Shown: positions 45,332-58,690 of the stretch, piece by piece
Layout: each line of letters begins with the position of its first letter
Numbering within the stretch: the stretch's first letter is position 1
Source: Lepidonotus clava
Taxonomy: Eukaryota; Annelida; Polychaeta; Phyllodocida; Polynoidae
DNA: 64,000 nt
NCBI GenBank assembly: GCA_936440205.1
Contig: OW387150.1
Coordinates: 38,188,295-38,252,294, forward strand
Direction of reading: 5' to 3'
Translations under genes and position numbers: made by a program
The notes under the pieces: model-generated
What the model was told of the DNA's origin: nothing
The model's database searches: none
The model's input: only the letters and a program-made list of their open reading frames with translations

Positions 45332-46957
45332 GCTGCAGGTTGGAGGAGAGTGGGGAGGGTGGCACTTCTATGAGGCGCCTCCCAGGCACGTTTATGTATG
45401 TACCAACAGGCATTCGCACTAACACGTTATTTGTAAAACCCATAAAAATGTGATTAAATACCACATCATCCCATTAATCAATGTCTGCAATGTCCCCTTT
45501 TGTAGTATAAAAGTATATTCATATTGTAATCAGCAGTTCCACTTCACCACCCTGCCACCCCCCCACCCCCACCCCCCTGCGTTCCGGTCACCTCCCTGGC
45601 CATCCCCAAACTACAGAACCTCTATACGGACCTGTTTACTTAAATGGCTGATATTTATTCCATCACAAAAAAAGGATATGTTTATACGACCTCAGGTTTT
45701 AGGTAATGTGAATAATGGATGAAGAAATAGACATGTGCTGCTGTAGGCAACGTTTGAACTGAGATATCTTTGTTGTCAATACATTAATTTAGAATTTGAC
45801 TGGGACGTGAACCATGTCTCAGATTTGCTTTATATCAGCTCCTAAAAAATCAAACTGGGTGAAAATGATAAAACGAACATGTTCATTTGTCTTCTTTTGT
45901 TATGTAGGTTCAGGTTAGATTCATAAATGTTACCCCATTTCTGTGATATATTATAATTAGAAACTGTGCCCTGAATGACAATGTTTGGACAACCTTTCCT
46001 CGAGGATATCATTGAAGGTACAATGTACTTGCAAAGTGCCGACTAATACATTTCTTAATATCTAGAAAGCAGTTGTAAATATCATTTTCTTTGTGGATCT
46101 AAACATTATGCATGTCTATCAAATCATCCAAGTGACGAAATCATGGCTTTCTTATACTAGATAATATGTATAGTGAGTTCCTGGAAAAAAGGGCAAATCA
46201 GCTAGGCCTTATTCTCTATTCTATTTGCTTTAGTCCAAAAGAAACTGTAAAATCAAACTTTTTGATCGGCGTTTAGGACCCATTGACCCATGCACATCAA
46301 TGAAGTAGTATACCATTATTTGTGTACCACTGTATCTAAGAAACCTATCGGAATCTTCAAACCTTGAGATTGTTACCTATGGGCCATGGAATTTATACAT
46401 ATTTGACTAAAACTGACCAAATTCACTGATATTCAGTCTCTATAATATCAACATGTACTTGAATTTTTCAAGAAATTTACCAATACTTAATCAGGTAAAA
46501 TAGAAATACTAAAGAAATGCAGAAAAATCTTAGGATAGTTCATTTTGTATTCGAAGGCTTTTTGATGATTTTAATAATTATGGGTGCAGCGTGCTATTGT
46601 TACCTTTCTCATAAGAACAGTGTAGGTTCTATAGTTTTCACACATACAATAAGCTCTAGAATTACTGTAATCAAAGCAATCGTGTAACCTACAGAGCCAA
46701 CTTACAATCAAATCCCATATCCATGTAATTCAAACATTTAATTCTGTCATCCAAATACATTACGAGCCTCTCAAAAGAGCTTATTTCCTATTCAGAAATT
46801 GATTTGCCTCCAATACACTCAACAACTGCAAAACCTGGAACGTTGTGTAACGTACAGAACCAAGCGTTTTGTTTTTTCCTCCTTTAGATCACGTGGACAC
46901 AGAGGCTTCCCATCATGCATCATGCTCATTTTGGTCAAAACGTGCATTGATCTTAGG

Positions 46958-47125
46958 GGCGGATCCAGAGGGGGGTCCAGGAGGTCCTGACCCCCTCCTT
47001 TTGGTGGACCCCTAAACTAGTGAAAGAGGGGAAGATACCACATGAATTTGTGCAAATACATGCATTTTTATTACTTAGCCTATATGTGGACTCCCTCCTT
47101 TTGGAAATCCTGGATCTGCCTCTAT
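46958..47125. repeat. GGGGCGGATCCAGAGG-type dispersed repeat
   Basis: Starts GGGGCGGATCCAGAGG and contains TGACCCCCTCCTTTTGGTGG. A copy in the opposite arrangement is at 52300-52445 (GGGGCAGATACAGG and CCACCAAAAGGAGGGGGTCA). Probably ends of a non-autonomous DNA transposon family. Confidence 0.5.
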
Positions 47126-47454
47126 CTGGATCTAGCTATAGTCACACTGACAGTTGGCTTATAACCTATCTAATCATATTATCGAGATGGCCGTTTGGAG
47201 GATGTAGAAGCCTTTCGTTTTCAACATATTATCGAGATAGCATATGAAAGCATATACTTATCACAAACAGATGAGTATGTCACATCTTTGACAGTCAAAG
47301 ATATAATCCTCTGTTTAGCATATCTATAGAATAATCCAATTTGTTTCAATGTTGCTATAAGAGAGGGTCCAGGTAAACCAGGTTTTCTGACCCTCCCAGT
47401 TATAGGTGCATCCCAGCTGGAGAGCCCAGAGGTGACTGGCAGGTCCTGCCACCA

Positions 47455-47725
47455 CACGTTTTTCGTCAGCATGTTACTTGCTAATTTTTACGCAACAGGT
47501 ACATTATTTACATAATAATGGTTAAGATTCGCTAAGATGGAATATTATGGTAGCTTTACATTTTAGTGAAGTTGAGACCTTACGTACACAGACAGTTGTG
47601 ACGTTATCTTTTAGTGAAAGAACATAACTAGAATGTTACTATAATTTCACAGTGCCAAGTCACTAGGTGCCATCAAGATAACTAAGCAAGAACCAAAACA
47701 GAACATAATAGAACGTTGTAATAAT
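47455..47725. repeat. ACGTT-type dispersed element, copy 2
   Basis: Shares TTTTAGTGAAAGAACATAAC, GGTGCCATCAAGATAAC and AAGCAAGAACCAAAACAGAA with the copies at 14345 and 51690 (inverse). Non-coding. Confidence 0.5.
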
Positions 47726-48093
47726 TTTGCATGCTTGCCTTGGATCCTCTCCCGTCCCTGTGGAGTCTCTGAGGTGGGTCAGTTTTATGACCTCCTACTC
47801 AGAATGAACGTAGGTACATCACCGGTCAGAATATACAGTCCAACCTCCTGCTACTCCTGGGGTCCAATAACCAGTATTTCACATCTCCCTATGTCCAGTC
47901 CCCTGTTTCACAATAATCAGATCAATTCCCGTTATCACGATGACCGCAGTGTTCTGATTGTACCCTACCTATACCTGTTATCAGTGCCCAGTCCCTGGTC
48001 TCTGACCAGTCCTTATCTAGCTCAGACAAATCACACTCTGCAGAAGGACTGCAGACATACAAGAGCTTATGTATGTGAACGCTACAGGTATGG

Positions 48094-48322
48094 CCCTAGA
48101 CCCCAAAATTCTACACGGCGACATGGCCATTTCTTAAAATCGACATGCAACATGGGGCTTAGTGACATGAAGAAAAAAATAAACGACATGACATTGCCTA
48201 TTTCTTTAATTCGACATGGGACATGAGGGTCCCTTAGAGGCGACATGGGACATGGAGAATTACGTGACAGTTGACATTGCTTTTTCTTATATTCGACATG
48301 CGACATTGGGGACCCCCCATGA
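48094..48322. repeat. GACATG-type element, copy 1
   Basis: Runs from GACCCCAAAATTCTACACGG to ATTGGGGACCCCCCATGAAC. Inside are repeated GCGACATGG / TTCTTAAAATCGACATG modules spaced roughly 40 bp. The same module order recurs at 49937, 56203 and 58455. Confidence 0.65.
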
Positions 48323-49936
48323 ACGGCCCCACAGGTAAATAGGGGCAGATGACGGCCTCCCTTCGTTTGTTTAGATGTACGGCTATACTTATTATCAAAC
48401 AGGGAAAACCTTTATATAACGTCGTCACCAGATTTATATGATTGAATCATGTCAACATTAACGTGTGCACGAAAGATATTTGAATGAATTTACAATCAGA
48501 ACGTATGATCACTCGAAAGAAATTTAATTTCATTATACTTTTGTTTGACTTAAACTGAAACTTTTGACTCTGCATATATGCTATTTTGTGAGTTTACAGT
48601 ATAGAGGAAAGGGGGTTTACAGTTTAAGGATTGATTTAGACAATAGGAGGGCTTATTCCTGAGCCTATTAATGAACTATACTAATGAAGTACTGACTTGT
48701 GTGTGTTTGGGCAGGTACCTCTGTCAAGAGTTAAAGGCCCAATATTCTCTGATCCAGAGAGATTGGTTAGGAGAGCTATATACAAGGAATACCTGCTATA
48801 CAATACCTGCTGGTTGGGTGTCTACATTCTGTAGTACCCAATAAACCTACATCATATTATGGTCTGCTGTATCAACTGGTCTAATGTGGCCAATAAGCCC
48901 ATCCCAGTTTACAACATCAATAAAGTTTACCATGAAATATTTTCAATGTTGCCCCCATGTTTTTGCCATGAAGATAAATGCATATTACAAAATCAACTGA
49001 AGCAATTATTTTGGTTGACAAATTACACCTAAATTTGCAAAATGCAGCTTTATATATTGCCTTTAAACCAATGTTAGATCCTATCAGCCCAATCTATGAT
49101 GTCCAACCCTATTTCACTCTGAAATACAGCATTTTGATTGGCTCACAAAGATACAAATCTGTCAAAAAATAATAATGTTTCACCAGTCTTTGAGTAGATT
49201 CTATATAGGAAAATGTAATCCTTGCTTATTTGATTAATCCTAACTCTCAGAAACAAGGATGGCTTATATGGTAATTTTGTCCAACCCATATCCAACCCTG
49301 GGGTATACCTAATGTAGGATGGGCTCATTGCAACACTAGGCAAACAGTCCCTTTACCCTTTTATAACCCAGGCCCTTCCCTCGGCCCCCTGTTTAATCTA
49401 GCTATAGATCTGTTATAGCATGGGCCAGACCCCGCAGTGAAAGCCCTGTGTCCGTGGCCCCATCTAGTGTTAATTTACTCCAAGCCTGTTCTCTTTCCCG
49501 AGCGTCCTCTGTCGCATTCCTTTGATACCAGAGAGCTCAATATATTGGTCTTAAGGAATTAAATATTTTCGTGTATAGTTTAAAAAAACAGATATTGAGG
49601 AACAGACCAATCTTCTTCCACCACCTAAAATTGACTCAAAAACCTATTGTGACCTCTCTTATAATGTCAGGGTACCATTGACCATAATAATTGTGCATGA
49701 TATTTTGGGGCAAGGGCCAAAGGTAAAGGCTAACCGTAATTTTAGCGCCTACTCCACTTTAACCCTACTGACTTTTACCGGGTATTTTCCAAAGTATTTT
49801 TCCTTTCAGACCTTTGTAATTGCAGTTCAGCAAGCTGTGCCGATTGGCCAAATAATAAGGCACTATAGTCCTAACTACTGACCATGAGTGCTTTAAACCC
49901 CAACTTTTTACAGATATTTACCATTAGTGGGGGTAT

Positions 49937-50160
49937 GTATGGGGGGTCCCGTGTCATGTGTCGAATTTAAAAAACGGCTGTGTCGCCTGTCAATAAATCT
50001 CCATCTAGACCCATGTCACATGTCAAATTTAAGAAATGGCCCTGTCCCTTGTCATTTTCTTTTAAAAGCCATGTCGCATGTCAAATTTTAAAAGCAGCCG
50101 TGTCGCGTTGTCGATTTTAAGAAATGCCCCAGTGTCGATTTTAAGGGTCTAGACCCATAT
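49937..50160. repeat. GACATG-type element, copy 2 (inverse orientation)
   Basis: Complementary orientation: starts GGGGGGTCCCGTGTCATGTG, contains CATGTCGCATGTC and TGTCGATTTTAAG modules, ends AAGGGTCTAGACCC. Confidence 0.65.
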
Positions 50161-50747
50161 TAGTGTTCGTCGTCATAATAGTATTCAGTCGGTGCTTTGA
50201 GGGTGGCCCTAGTTTATAACCAGCAAGATTAATTATTTATATGGATAATTATATCTAGTCATTCACCCACTAACAGTGGCCGGAGGTCTGACGTCACACT
50301 GGGAACTAGACTAGATTATATATATATATCCACTATAAAGTCGTCGCTCTACGTCAGGGGTTCTCTTGCATAGTGTTACCTTTAGAGCGGGGAGAGGGGG
50401 ATTACAAAATGGTAAATAACAGCATTACAGCCCAAACACAGGTTTTAGGGACACCAAAAATGGTGTAAATTTTTAGCAATATGGGACAGCAGCTATTTTT
50501 TCGACCAATGGCATTAAGTAAATAGGCGACAATGACATGCAACAATAATATTTGCACTTTTTACAATTGGCATGATTATGGCCCTGACGTCGCGTTCAAG
50601 AATTGCCAATGCTGCGCGCATGTTTTTGCTGCTTTTGGCTTTCATTTTGAATGTCACATGTCCGGGGCCTAACCAGCCCTGAAGTCAAAGGTTTTTTTTA
50701 CAACATTAACGTAAAATGTAATAGTGTTTCCCTCACCGCCTTCTACA

Positions 50748-50805
50748 TTATATATATATATATATATTATATATATATATATTATATATATATATATATA
50801 TATAA
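50748..50805. repeat. (TA)n microsatellite
   Basis: About 58 bp of almost pure TA dinucleotide with a few phase shifts. Confidence 0.95.
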
Positions 50806-51689
50806 ATTCGGTAAGCAACGTGTACTATAATTCTAACCCTTTCACTGTTCCAGAAGCCCAAAGGCATTGCCAGCCAAAAGACACCAGATGCTTTGAGGCA
50901 TTTTTTGGATAAATCTCATAATTGTTATGAATTTAGAGCTAAACATTCAAGAAAATGTAACAATTCTTTTTTTACGACAATGAAATCATCCATGATAATG
51001 GCATATGAAACTGTGCACATTTCGAGAAAAAAAAAGAAATGTATTTCACATAAAGCTTTATAACGGTATTTACAGATACATCATCATGTTATATGCAGCA
51101 TGTTTTGGGACTATCTATACAGTAGATCTAGATTCACCGATCTCCAATCCTGAATGATAGTTTCTATGGCGTAGTGAAAGGGTTAACTTGATGTACATGT
51201 GTCAACCAATTATGAGTGTTATGAATTCATATTCAATCAAAGCTGTCGTGAATAAAACGGCAACAAAACGACTGGAATAAACTTCCAGCTGAAATAAGAA
51301 ATATTCAAGCTAAAATAATGTTCAAGATAAGACAAAAATCTATACTAACAGCATCATACTGTGTATAGAAATATCTAAACATTTCATGTATTTCATTTTC
51401 TATAATATGTTAGATCTAAGAGTTCAAAATAGTATTTACGTTTTCAGTTAATAACAATGTGTTATTGAAGCAAATTAATCACGAAAACTTGTCAAAAATA
51501 TTCACTGGAATTATAATGAAAACCGGACATGTAGCGATCATTAACCAGTATAAATAAAAGTAAAATAAAAAATTAAAAAAATCACTTTTCCAAAGCGGCC
51601 AGTGACGCCCCACTGTGGTCCCGGCCACTGGTGGTAGGCTATAGAGCACCGAACGTCACCTCCCTATTTCAAGGGACATTTCCCAAGCA

Positions 51690-52040
51690 AGAATATGACG
51701 TTACAATAACGTTATTATAACGTTCTGGTGAGTTATGGTTTGGTTCTTGTTACGTTATTTTGATGGCACCCAAAGACGTCTTTAGAACTTAACATTGCGA
51801 CGTCGCAATATAACGTTATTGTGACGTTCTTGTAACGTGAAAGAACATTATAATAACGTTGTAATAACATTCTTTATTTGTTAGGTCACAACCCGACCAA
51901 AATATAACGTTATTATAACGTTCTTTTTTGATAAGTTGTAACTATACCTAAAATAACGTTATTGTTACGTGACAGTTGGATAGGTTTCAAATTAACTAAA
52001 AAAGTATGTCGCAGAACGTTCTTGTTACGTCGCTGCTTGC
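51690..52040. repeat. ACGTT-rich dispersed element, copy 3
   Basis: Contains many near-palindromic motifs such as ATAACGTTATTATAACGTT and GACGTCGCAATATAACG, alternating at irregular 30-60 bp intervals. Opposite orientation to copies 1 and 2. Possibly a recently expanded copy because the ACGTT motifs are better preserved than at 14345. Confidence 0.55.
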
Positions 52041-53876
52041 CTGGGTTAATTTTACTCTGGGGGCTTCAGGGGAAAGGGGAAGCTTGTGTAAAGGAACTAA
52101 ACCCTGCGACGTTTGTATGACGGAAAATATGATGAGAATTCTCCCAGACGCAGTTCTCTGGTTAGTAGTAGTTTGGCCTACCTGCAGGCTAAATCAAGGT
52201 GCATTGTGGGAAAATCGTCGCCAAGTCAATTTCCTGTCATGGGCCTTAAATGTCATTACTCCCCTTGATACGTCATTACGATGGGAATTCCCAGGGGCAG
52301 ATACAGGGTTTTCGAAAGGAGCTGAGGGGGTCGCCATAAAGGCTGAGTACTAAAATGGAGGGAATTCACCCATACACACGCGGCTTTCCCCCTCTTTTCG
52401 GAGTTTAGAGGTCCACCAAAAGGAGGGGGTCAAGACTTTAATGTCGTAGCAGATGGTCATATACCCTATATTAAAGCCCATGCATATCTCAGGGTTGGAC
52501 AAGGGTTAGACAAAATTACCATATAAGCCATATAGTTTCCTAGAGTTTCGATTTCTGGATAACCAAGAATTAAGTTTTTCTGAATCCCCGATAAAATATA
52601 ATGATTTTTTAGATTTTACCGATTGGCAGATTTGCAGTGTTGGACGTTTATAGGTTGGGCTGAGAGGCTTAAACATTGCTTCCTATGGGTAATGCCAGAG
52701 CTGTATATTACACATTTTAGGAGCAATTTGTCAACCAAACCACCATAGTTAATTTGGTTTTACATTTCTCTCTTTGGGGAATAAGTCAGGAAGAAATTGC
52801 TGTGTAATTTTGTGGTAAAATTTGATGTTGATATAATGGGACATGCAACAAAATCCATATCCAATATCAATGTCATAACAAACTACAACCACACGAACTT
52901 CAAAATGGACAACAACAACAACAACAACAATGGACAATATTACCTTTCTAATAATTTCACTGCATCAAACTAACCCATGTAATGCATTTTTTATGTTTAA
53001 TTCTCCATTTTCAATTTTCAGCTAGAATTAAAGACTTCTTTTTCAGAGACATAGACAGGGAATTCAGTAAGGGATACTAACACTAATTAATAATCTATAC
53101 AATTATCATCAAAAGCCTTTTAAATCTAAGGTTAGGTGAAACATATTGTATTAGAATTTATAACCTTGTCACCTGTGACTTGGTTTATCTAAATTAAAAA
53201 TTAAATTAGAAAAGATAGATAAGCCTATAAAAGTTAAAGCTTTCATTGTTTTAAAATCCCATGCTATCATTATATAATTGATTTCTAATAGAAGATCGCT
53301 ATCATTGTTTAGAATACAAAATTCCAGGTGCACATGAGAAAGAACAAATATCATAAACTCTTCATTCCCTAAAATATCAACAATTAGAAATTCAGAAAAA
53401 ACTAATTTATTTGCGCGGAGCCAAATTTTAATCAGGGAAGGGGGGCATTATGTCATACCTAAGTTTAGGCATGGCATATCCTCCCATTAATAATTACAAG
53501 AATTCATCAAATCTATCATATAAGATATATTAATATCATAATTACTATTAACATACATATCTTATGTCTAAATTATAATAATCAAAAGATATATCATATA
53601 TGCATATTAATTACTTCATTATAGAGTTTATGGTAATTAGACAGTTAGCACTCCCCCTGCCCTGATTGGTCAGTTATAATTAGGTTACTGACCAGAGGTC
53701 AGGTGGGAGGTGCAGGTATGCTGTAAGGGACACTCTGGGTCCAGCAGCTGAAGACAACACATCATGTAACTACTAAGCAGCAATAGGCCCCGGTCTGTCC
53801 ACTCCAATATAAAGGTAGGACATATCATCGTTCTTCAAAACAGAAAATACCCCCTTTCCACTGACTTTTTGTAACC

Positions 53877-54456
53877 TTAAAGGAAAACTTGCACATAAAT
53901 TTATGAAGTGCTATTTTTTGTTTAATTAACTTGACTTTAGTGTTCTAAACAAATTTCAAATGTAAAAATATGAAAATACCAAAGTCTGAGAGAATTATTC
54001 AGGAAGGTAATTTAATTTTGGGAATTCCCTTAATATTGGGCTGCTCAGTACTCCCCTTGCTACGTCACAATTCCTTCTAAAGTTATTTTTAGATTCCCTG
54101 ATTAATGAATTGTTGTAGATGGATATATGTTTTATTTTATTATGAGCTGCATTGGGCCAAATATATATATAAGTTGGGTTAGAGAGTATGGCCTTTATTT
54201 CAAATTCTACAGGAATGGGGATTCCCTTTTTAGGACAGATGGGATTCCCCAATAACTCCCCTTGCTACGTCATAACTAAGGGGATTTCCCTTAAAAATGA
54301 AATAAAAAACAACTTTTTTAATTGCACATAACTGTGTGTAAACTGATAATTTTCCTGCAATTTTTGTTACATTTATAAGCCAAGTTGTGAAGAACATGCT
54401 GGACTGATATCATTGAAAAATAATCATCCTGTAGTTATGTGCAAGCTTTCCTTTAA
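53877..54456. mobile_element. 580-bp TTAA MITE (AGGAAA-C-TTGCACAT family), copy 2
   Basis: TTAA at 53877-53880 and 54453-54456, with inverted termini AGGAAAACTTGCACATAA and TTATGTGCAAGCTTTCCT. Same length class and internal GGGAATTCCCTT / CCTTGCTACGTCA segment as 16294-16869. Non-coding. Confidence 0.8.
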
Positions 54457-55760
54457 AAGGACCCTTTTTCTCAAAATGCTGACTTTTTGTGGCTAAAACT
54501 TACCCTTTTTTTTGCGAAATTACATATTTTTCAGGGAAAAGGGACCCTTTTTTCCATATCACGGACATCAGAGTGAAAAATGTACCCTTTTTTCAAAAAT
54601 CGAGGACATAGCATGGATCTGAAATTGGACCCTTATTTCGCGTTTTTAAGAACGATGATGCGTATCCCTTTAGGTATGGAGTGAACAGACTGGGCAATAG
54701 GCCTTTTGGCCTACACTCCTCTGACTGTAGAGAAATACATAATTAACATCAACAACAACTCCTGCCTTCAAGTCTTCTCTTCATTTATACAACACAAAAC
54801 CCTGTGTTCACAATATAGTCAGTACAGAGATGCCACTCCCAACTGATGAAAAAGTAGGAAACACTTTTCCTACTTTTTGTCAAGGATCAACTAGGAAGGA
54901 AATAACCTTCCGGAATAGAGACCAGACATTGAATATGTATATGAATAGCATGAAACTAATACAAAAATACTCTGAAACAGATGTTAAAGCTATGTAGGAA
55001 AGATTGGTTGTGCAATCCAAAATAACCAAAAAGAAGGAAATCCTACAAATGTAGGAAAAATGGCATCTCTGTCAGTATCATGTAATGGAATGCATGTACC
55101 TCTTTAGTTTACTCCCTCTCTCTCCCAGACCCCAGGAGGTAGACTTGTGTAGAGACTAAACAGAGACTTACTCCCGGCATTCCATAGCCTGTCCCCCGAC
55201 GTCTATAATTCCCCTCCCGGCCCCCCCGGCCGCCAGTAGGGGCCCGACCACAGACCAGAGCGGACCTCTCTCCCAGACCTCTGGAGGTATAGACCCGTGT
55301 AGAGCAGTGATTGCAGAGTGTTGTGCAACCCCCAGCACCCGGTAAATAGCGCCATCTTTGTCTGGGGAAGGGGATGGGGGGTCGGCACAGTTACAGCACA
55401 TAATAATATATAATAACTATAATATAATTTAATATAATGTGATAATTATACTGGATATTAATTATTAACAATTATTGATGAAATTGTATCACGATGTTAA
55501 TGTGATAGGGTGTAACAGATTAATGGTGCTTTATTTCTTCTTAAACTGTGACAGTGTTTTTCTTCCTGGCCTAGGCCACGGTGTGTTGTTAAGGGGGTAA
55601 AGGTGTCAGTGTTAAAGAAGCAGGCAGCGCTGGCCGGGGCAGGCCACCTCCCCACCGTAACCAGGTTAATCAGGCCTGTTTAGTGCCTGCCATGTCCGTC
55701 TCTCCGCCCTGCAGCCGACCATGGCCAAGTATTAACGGTATCACGTACTTATATTCACAG

Positions 55761-55953
55761 GTTCCCGTCTAACTTATGCCCAGCGCCGGTCGCCGTGGTT
55801 TTGAGGCCATAAGACGACGATTGCACAACAACTCCACTCAGACTCCACTCTTCCCCCAGAGCCACGTTCAGAGCTCCCCCTACCGACAAGGCGTTAAGAG
55901 AAGGGAGATCTGCTTGGAGAGTGTGTATACCGCTGGTTTTAGGCTGCCTCCTG
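55761..55953 (+). CDS. Candidate coding exon upstream of the CTD-like gene
   Basis: A good acceptor (ATATTCACAG, AG at 55759-55760) precedes 15 nt and an ATG at 55776. The open frame of 59 codons has basic N-terminal sequence (GRRGFEAIRRRLHNN) and ends in phase 1 at CCTCCTG|GTTAGT. Joined to the acceptor at 58935 it stays open for about 21 more codons (EARPSPAPPENVPG) and then stops, in a different frame from the long CTD-like frame that begins at 58980. Either this is the 5' exon of that gene with another splice choice, or a separate short protein. Function not recognised. Confidence 0.4.
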
Positions 55954-56202
55954 GTTAGTAAATCTCTTTCTCAGGTAACCAGTAAAGTTGTTACCCGGCA
56001 CGCCACCTAGTGTCGGATTTTTAAATCTGCACTGCTGCCATCTAGTGACCAATTGTTAGACTAATTGTAAGAACAGTCCCATTGCTAAACGTTTGGTACA
56101 AGAAATAAACTTTGCAAAATGTTCTTTGAAGCGGAACATGCAAATTGATATTGCATTGTGAACATGCCAAAACACCTCACTCTTATCAAATAAAATGGGT
56201 GT

Positions 56203-56640
56203 AGACCCCTAAAATTTACATGGCGACATGGGCATTTCTTAAAATTGAAAGGGGACATAAACCTGTTGGTGACATGGTTATTTTTAGAAATTGACAGAGC
56301 GACATGGCAATTTTAAAAATTTGACATGAGACATAGACCTTAGTAATAGCCATTTGACTTAAAATTGATGTGTCTGGAAAAAAATCATATCTATTTGTTA
56401 GGTCTATGATGTTAATATGACTCTCGACCCTTAAATCTGGCACGGCGACATGACCATTTCTTAAAATCAACATGCGACATGAAACTAGAACTAAATGACA
56501 TGACAGGGACCATTTTCTTAAATTCGACATAGGACATTTCTTAGAGGCAACATGGAGCATGAAAAGTATTAAAGTGACAAGGGACACAATAATTTACTAA
56601 ATTTGACATGCGGCATGGGGGACACCCCCCATCAAGAGCC
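56203..56640. repeat. GACATG-type element, copy 3
   Basis: Longest copy, about 440 bp, possibly two units: starts TAGACCCCTAAAATTTACAT, has repeated GGCGACATG and TTAAAATTGAC modules, ends GACATGCGGCATGGGGGAC. A fragment of the same modules is at 57172-57260. Confidence 0.6.
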
Positions 56641-56710
56641 CCTATAATATATATCACAATTCACATACTGGTTTTATGATTTATGATACTGATACAAAAA
56701 CTATTAAGAG

Positions 56711-56974
56711 CAGGCCGTTCCCAGGGTCTGTTGGGGGGGGGGGGGGCGAGAATCCCTAAGTGGAACCTTCGCTTATAATTTCAATAATTTAGACCTAAAA
56801 AAGGGGTGGCGAGGTTTCCAAAATAGAACTTTTCAATATTTTCTCCAATTTTCTTAGGGGGTCACAGTGAATTCTTAAAGGAAGGGTGGAACTTTTTAGT
56901 AAATTTCCTTATAATTTCAATAAATTAAACCTACAAAGGCGCCACCCCTGCCTACCCCTCTAGTTACGGGCCTG
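56711..56974. mobile_element. Decayed copy of the CAGGCCCGTACCCAGGG TIR element
   Basis: Termini CAGGCCGTTCCCAGGG (56711) and GTTACGGGCCTG (to 56974), with a poly-G run just inside the left end, as in the 505-bp copy at 8463-8967. TTAAGAG occurs close to both ends, possibly a blurred target duplication. Confidence 0.6.
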
Positions 56975-58454
56975 TTTTTAAGAGTATTTTAACATTATAG
57001 CAGGGATGTAAGTTTTCCGATTTTTGTCGGATTTCCGAATTTTCACTCCAGCAACCCAAAAGTTTGTATTCAAATTTTGATATTTAGAACACGTTTCACA
57101 TCATTTTAGGATATGTTCAGATTTTTTTTATGCTATTTCACTGTCCCCAACTTACATCCCTGTTTCTTGGTGACACTAGCGACATGGCTTTCTACTTAGT
57201 GACATAGGACATGACATTTCCTCAAAATTGACAGGGACATGGGACCTCTCCATCTACACCCCAAATATACACTTAACCCCGTAGTTATTAGTATTACCAG
57301 AAAGTGTCTATCTATTGAGTCGTGTTCTGATATAAGGAAGAACAGATAAGATTTGCACTACTCCCAATATTCTAGGTATCATTATATTGAACGCTATTGT
57401 TGGGTTTAGGGTTGATTATACTTATAGTGCATTGTCCGAGATGATTATTGTTATTAATATTGTCTCTAATGGGATGCTAGTCGAGTGGTGAGTAAGTCCA
57501 CGAGATGGGCGCTCAATCCATAACATGAACAACGCTTGGCAGTACGGTAAGTTTATTGATGGATATGGTGATGCGTACAGCTGCTCGTGATGGCAATAAG
57601 TCCAAGGTATAACAGTTCCAGTTTAGAGTGGAGTCAGCTTCCTCCGTAGAGTCCGCCTAGTCTCACCTCCGGCCGTCGTGCGGTAGTACCGTATAAGTCA
57701 CCAGATGTCCCTTTGCTTGTATAGCTATCTAAACCCCTTCGAATCTCCCGATGTGTATGATCCAAACGCTACTGGTCTCTCCCTTTCTTTTACCCTGCAC
57801 TCTTGCTTATAAAGCAGTCTGATATCGATTTTACCCAAGGCATCGCTGCTTGCGGGGAAGTGTGTCCCGGTGAGCATTGTCGTCAGGTATATTTACACCT
57901 ACCAGCGGCACCTGCCATTACTAGATATTTTCATAGACTAAGTAATTTAGAGGAATTCTTATCATTTTGTATTCATCTGGTGACCCTTACACTAATTCAA
58001 TAAGCATGCACAAAGCAGATGTTTTAATCTCTACCTTTGTGCAATATTTCAGTTAAACGTTTTGTAAATGAATTACGCGAATTACCTTAATATAGTGATA
58101 AAGCAGCACAGATTACATTTATTGCACATTTCTAGTAGTTTGCCTTGACATAAATCATGGCAAGGTAAATGTAATTATTCGGAGGGGACATTGAGTCACA
58201 ATAGTTGGGAGTATACTTAGCTATGGCTATGTTCCCTATGCAAAGTTAGGGGTGTAAAGTGTCCCGTTATTGTGTTCATAAACCAGCTTTGGTAGTGTGA
58301 ATTTGCAATTCTCATTGGAACTCTTTAGCCTATTTCACCCTAATTCCAGGTTTCCTGTTTATTATTGGAAGGGAAATCATTGAATGAGTGTCTGATGTGA
58401 ACAATTAGCAAAGAACCCTTTGTATAAGGTAACAGGACATATACAGGGGGGGCG

Positions 58455-58594
58455 AGATGGGGGTCCCCATGTCACTCTGTCGATTTTAAGAATTTTAAGA
58501 ATTGGCCCTGTCCCCCTGTCCTTCTTAAGAAATGACCATGTCCCATGGCACTAAGCCCAAAAAAAGTCTGTGTCGCCCTGTCGATTTTAGGGGT
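58455..58594. repeat. GACATG-type element, copy 4
   Basis: Inverse orientation, about 140 bp: GGGGGTCCCCATGTCACTCT ... TGTCGATTTTAGGGGTC. Its end lies about 10 bp from the inverted exon fragment at 58605-58690. Confidence 0.6.
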
Positions 58595-58604
58595 CATTAC
58601 AGGG

Positions 58605-58690
58605 ACACAGGCGAGTGGTGTGGGCCCGTATGCCAGCTGGTTCAGCCATGACACCGGGGAGTCAGAGCCCCTACTGTCTGTCCCCACCAC
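58605..58690 (-). repeat. Inverted copy of the CTD-like gene's own 3' coding segment
   Basis: The complement of 58605-58690 matches 60300-60385 with only three differences over ~86 bp. On the minus strand it still reads GTDSRGSDSPVSWLNQLAYG like the real exon. It lies upstream of the terminal exon, so a pre-mRNA crossing it would carry a self-complementary arm. Confidence 0.9.

Larger units (their letters stand above)
45332..55760. other. Gene-poor spacer with dispersed repeats
   Basis: No exon is supported in this 10 kb. Frames such as 47735-48226 and 52006-52353 have no recognisable domain, splice context or composition bias. Contents are listed separately: ACGTT elements, GACATG elements, a 580-bp TTAA MITE, a dinucleotide run and two GGGGCGGATCC-type repeats. 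Regulatory DNA for gene A (minus) or the CTD-like gene (plus) is likely here but cannot be pinpointed. Confidence 0.5.

Noticed and set aside
47735-48226. 163-codon plus-strand frame
   Set aside because: No recognisable domain, no splice context, ordinary composition, and its end runs into a GACATG-type repeat.
52006-52353. 115-codon plus-strand frame
   Set aside because: Starts in an ACGTT-type repeat and ends in a GGGGCAGAT-type repeat; nothing suggests coding.
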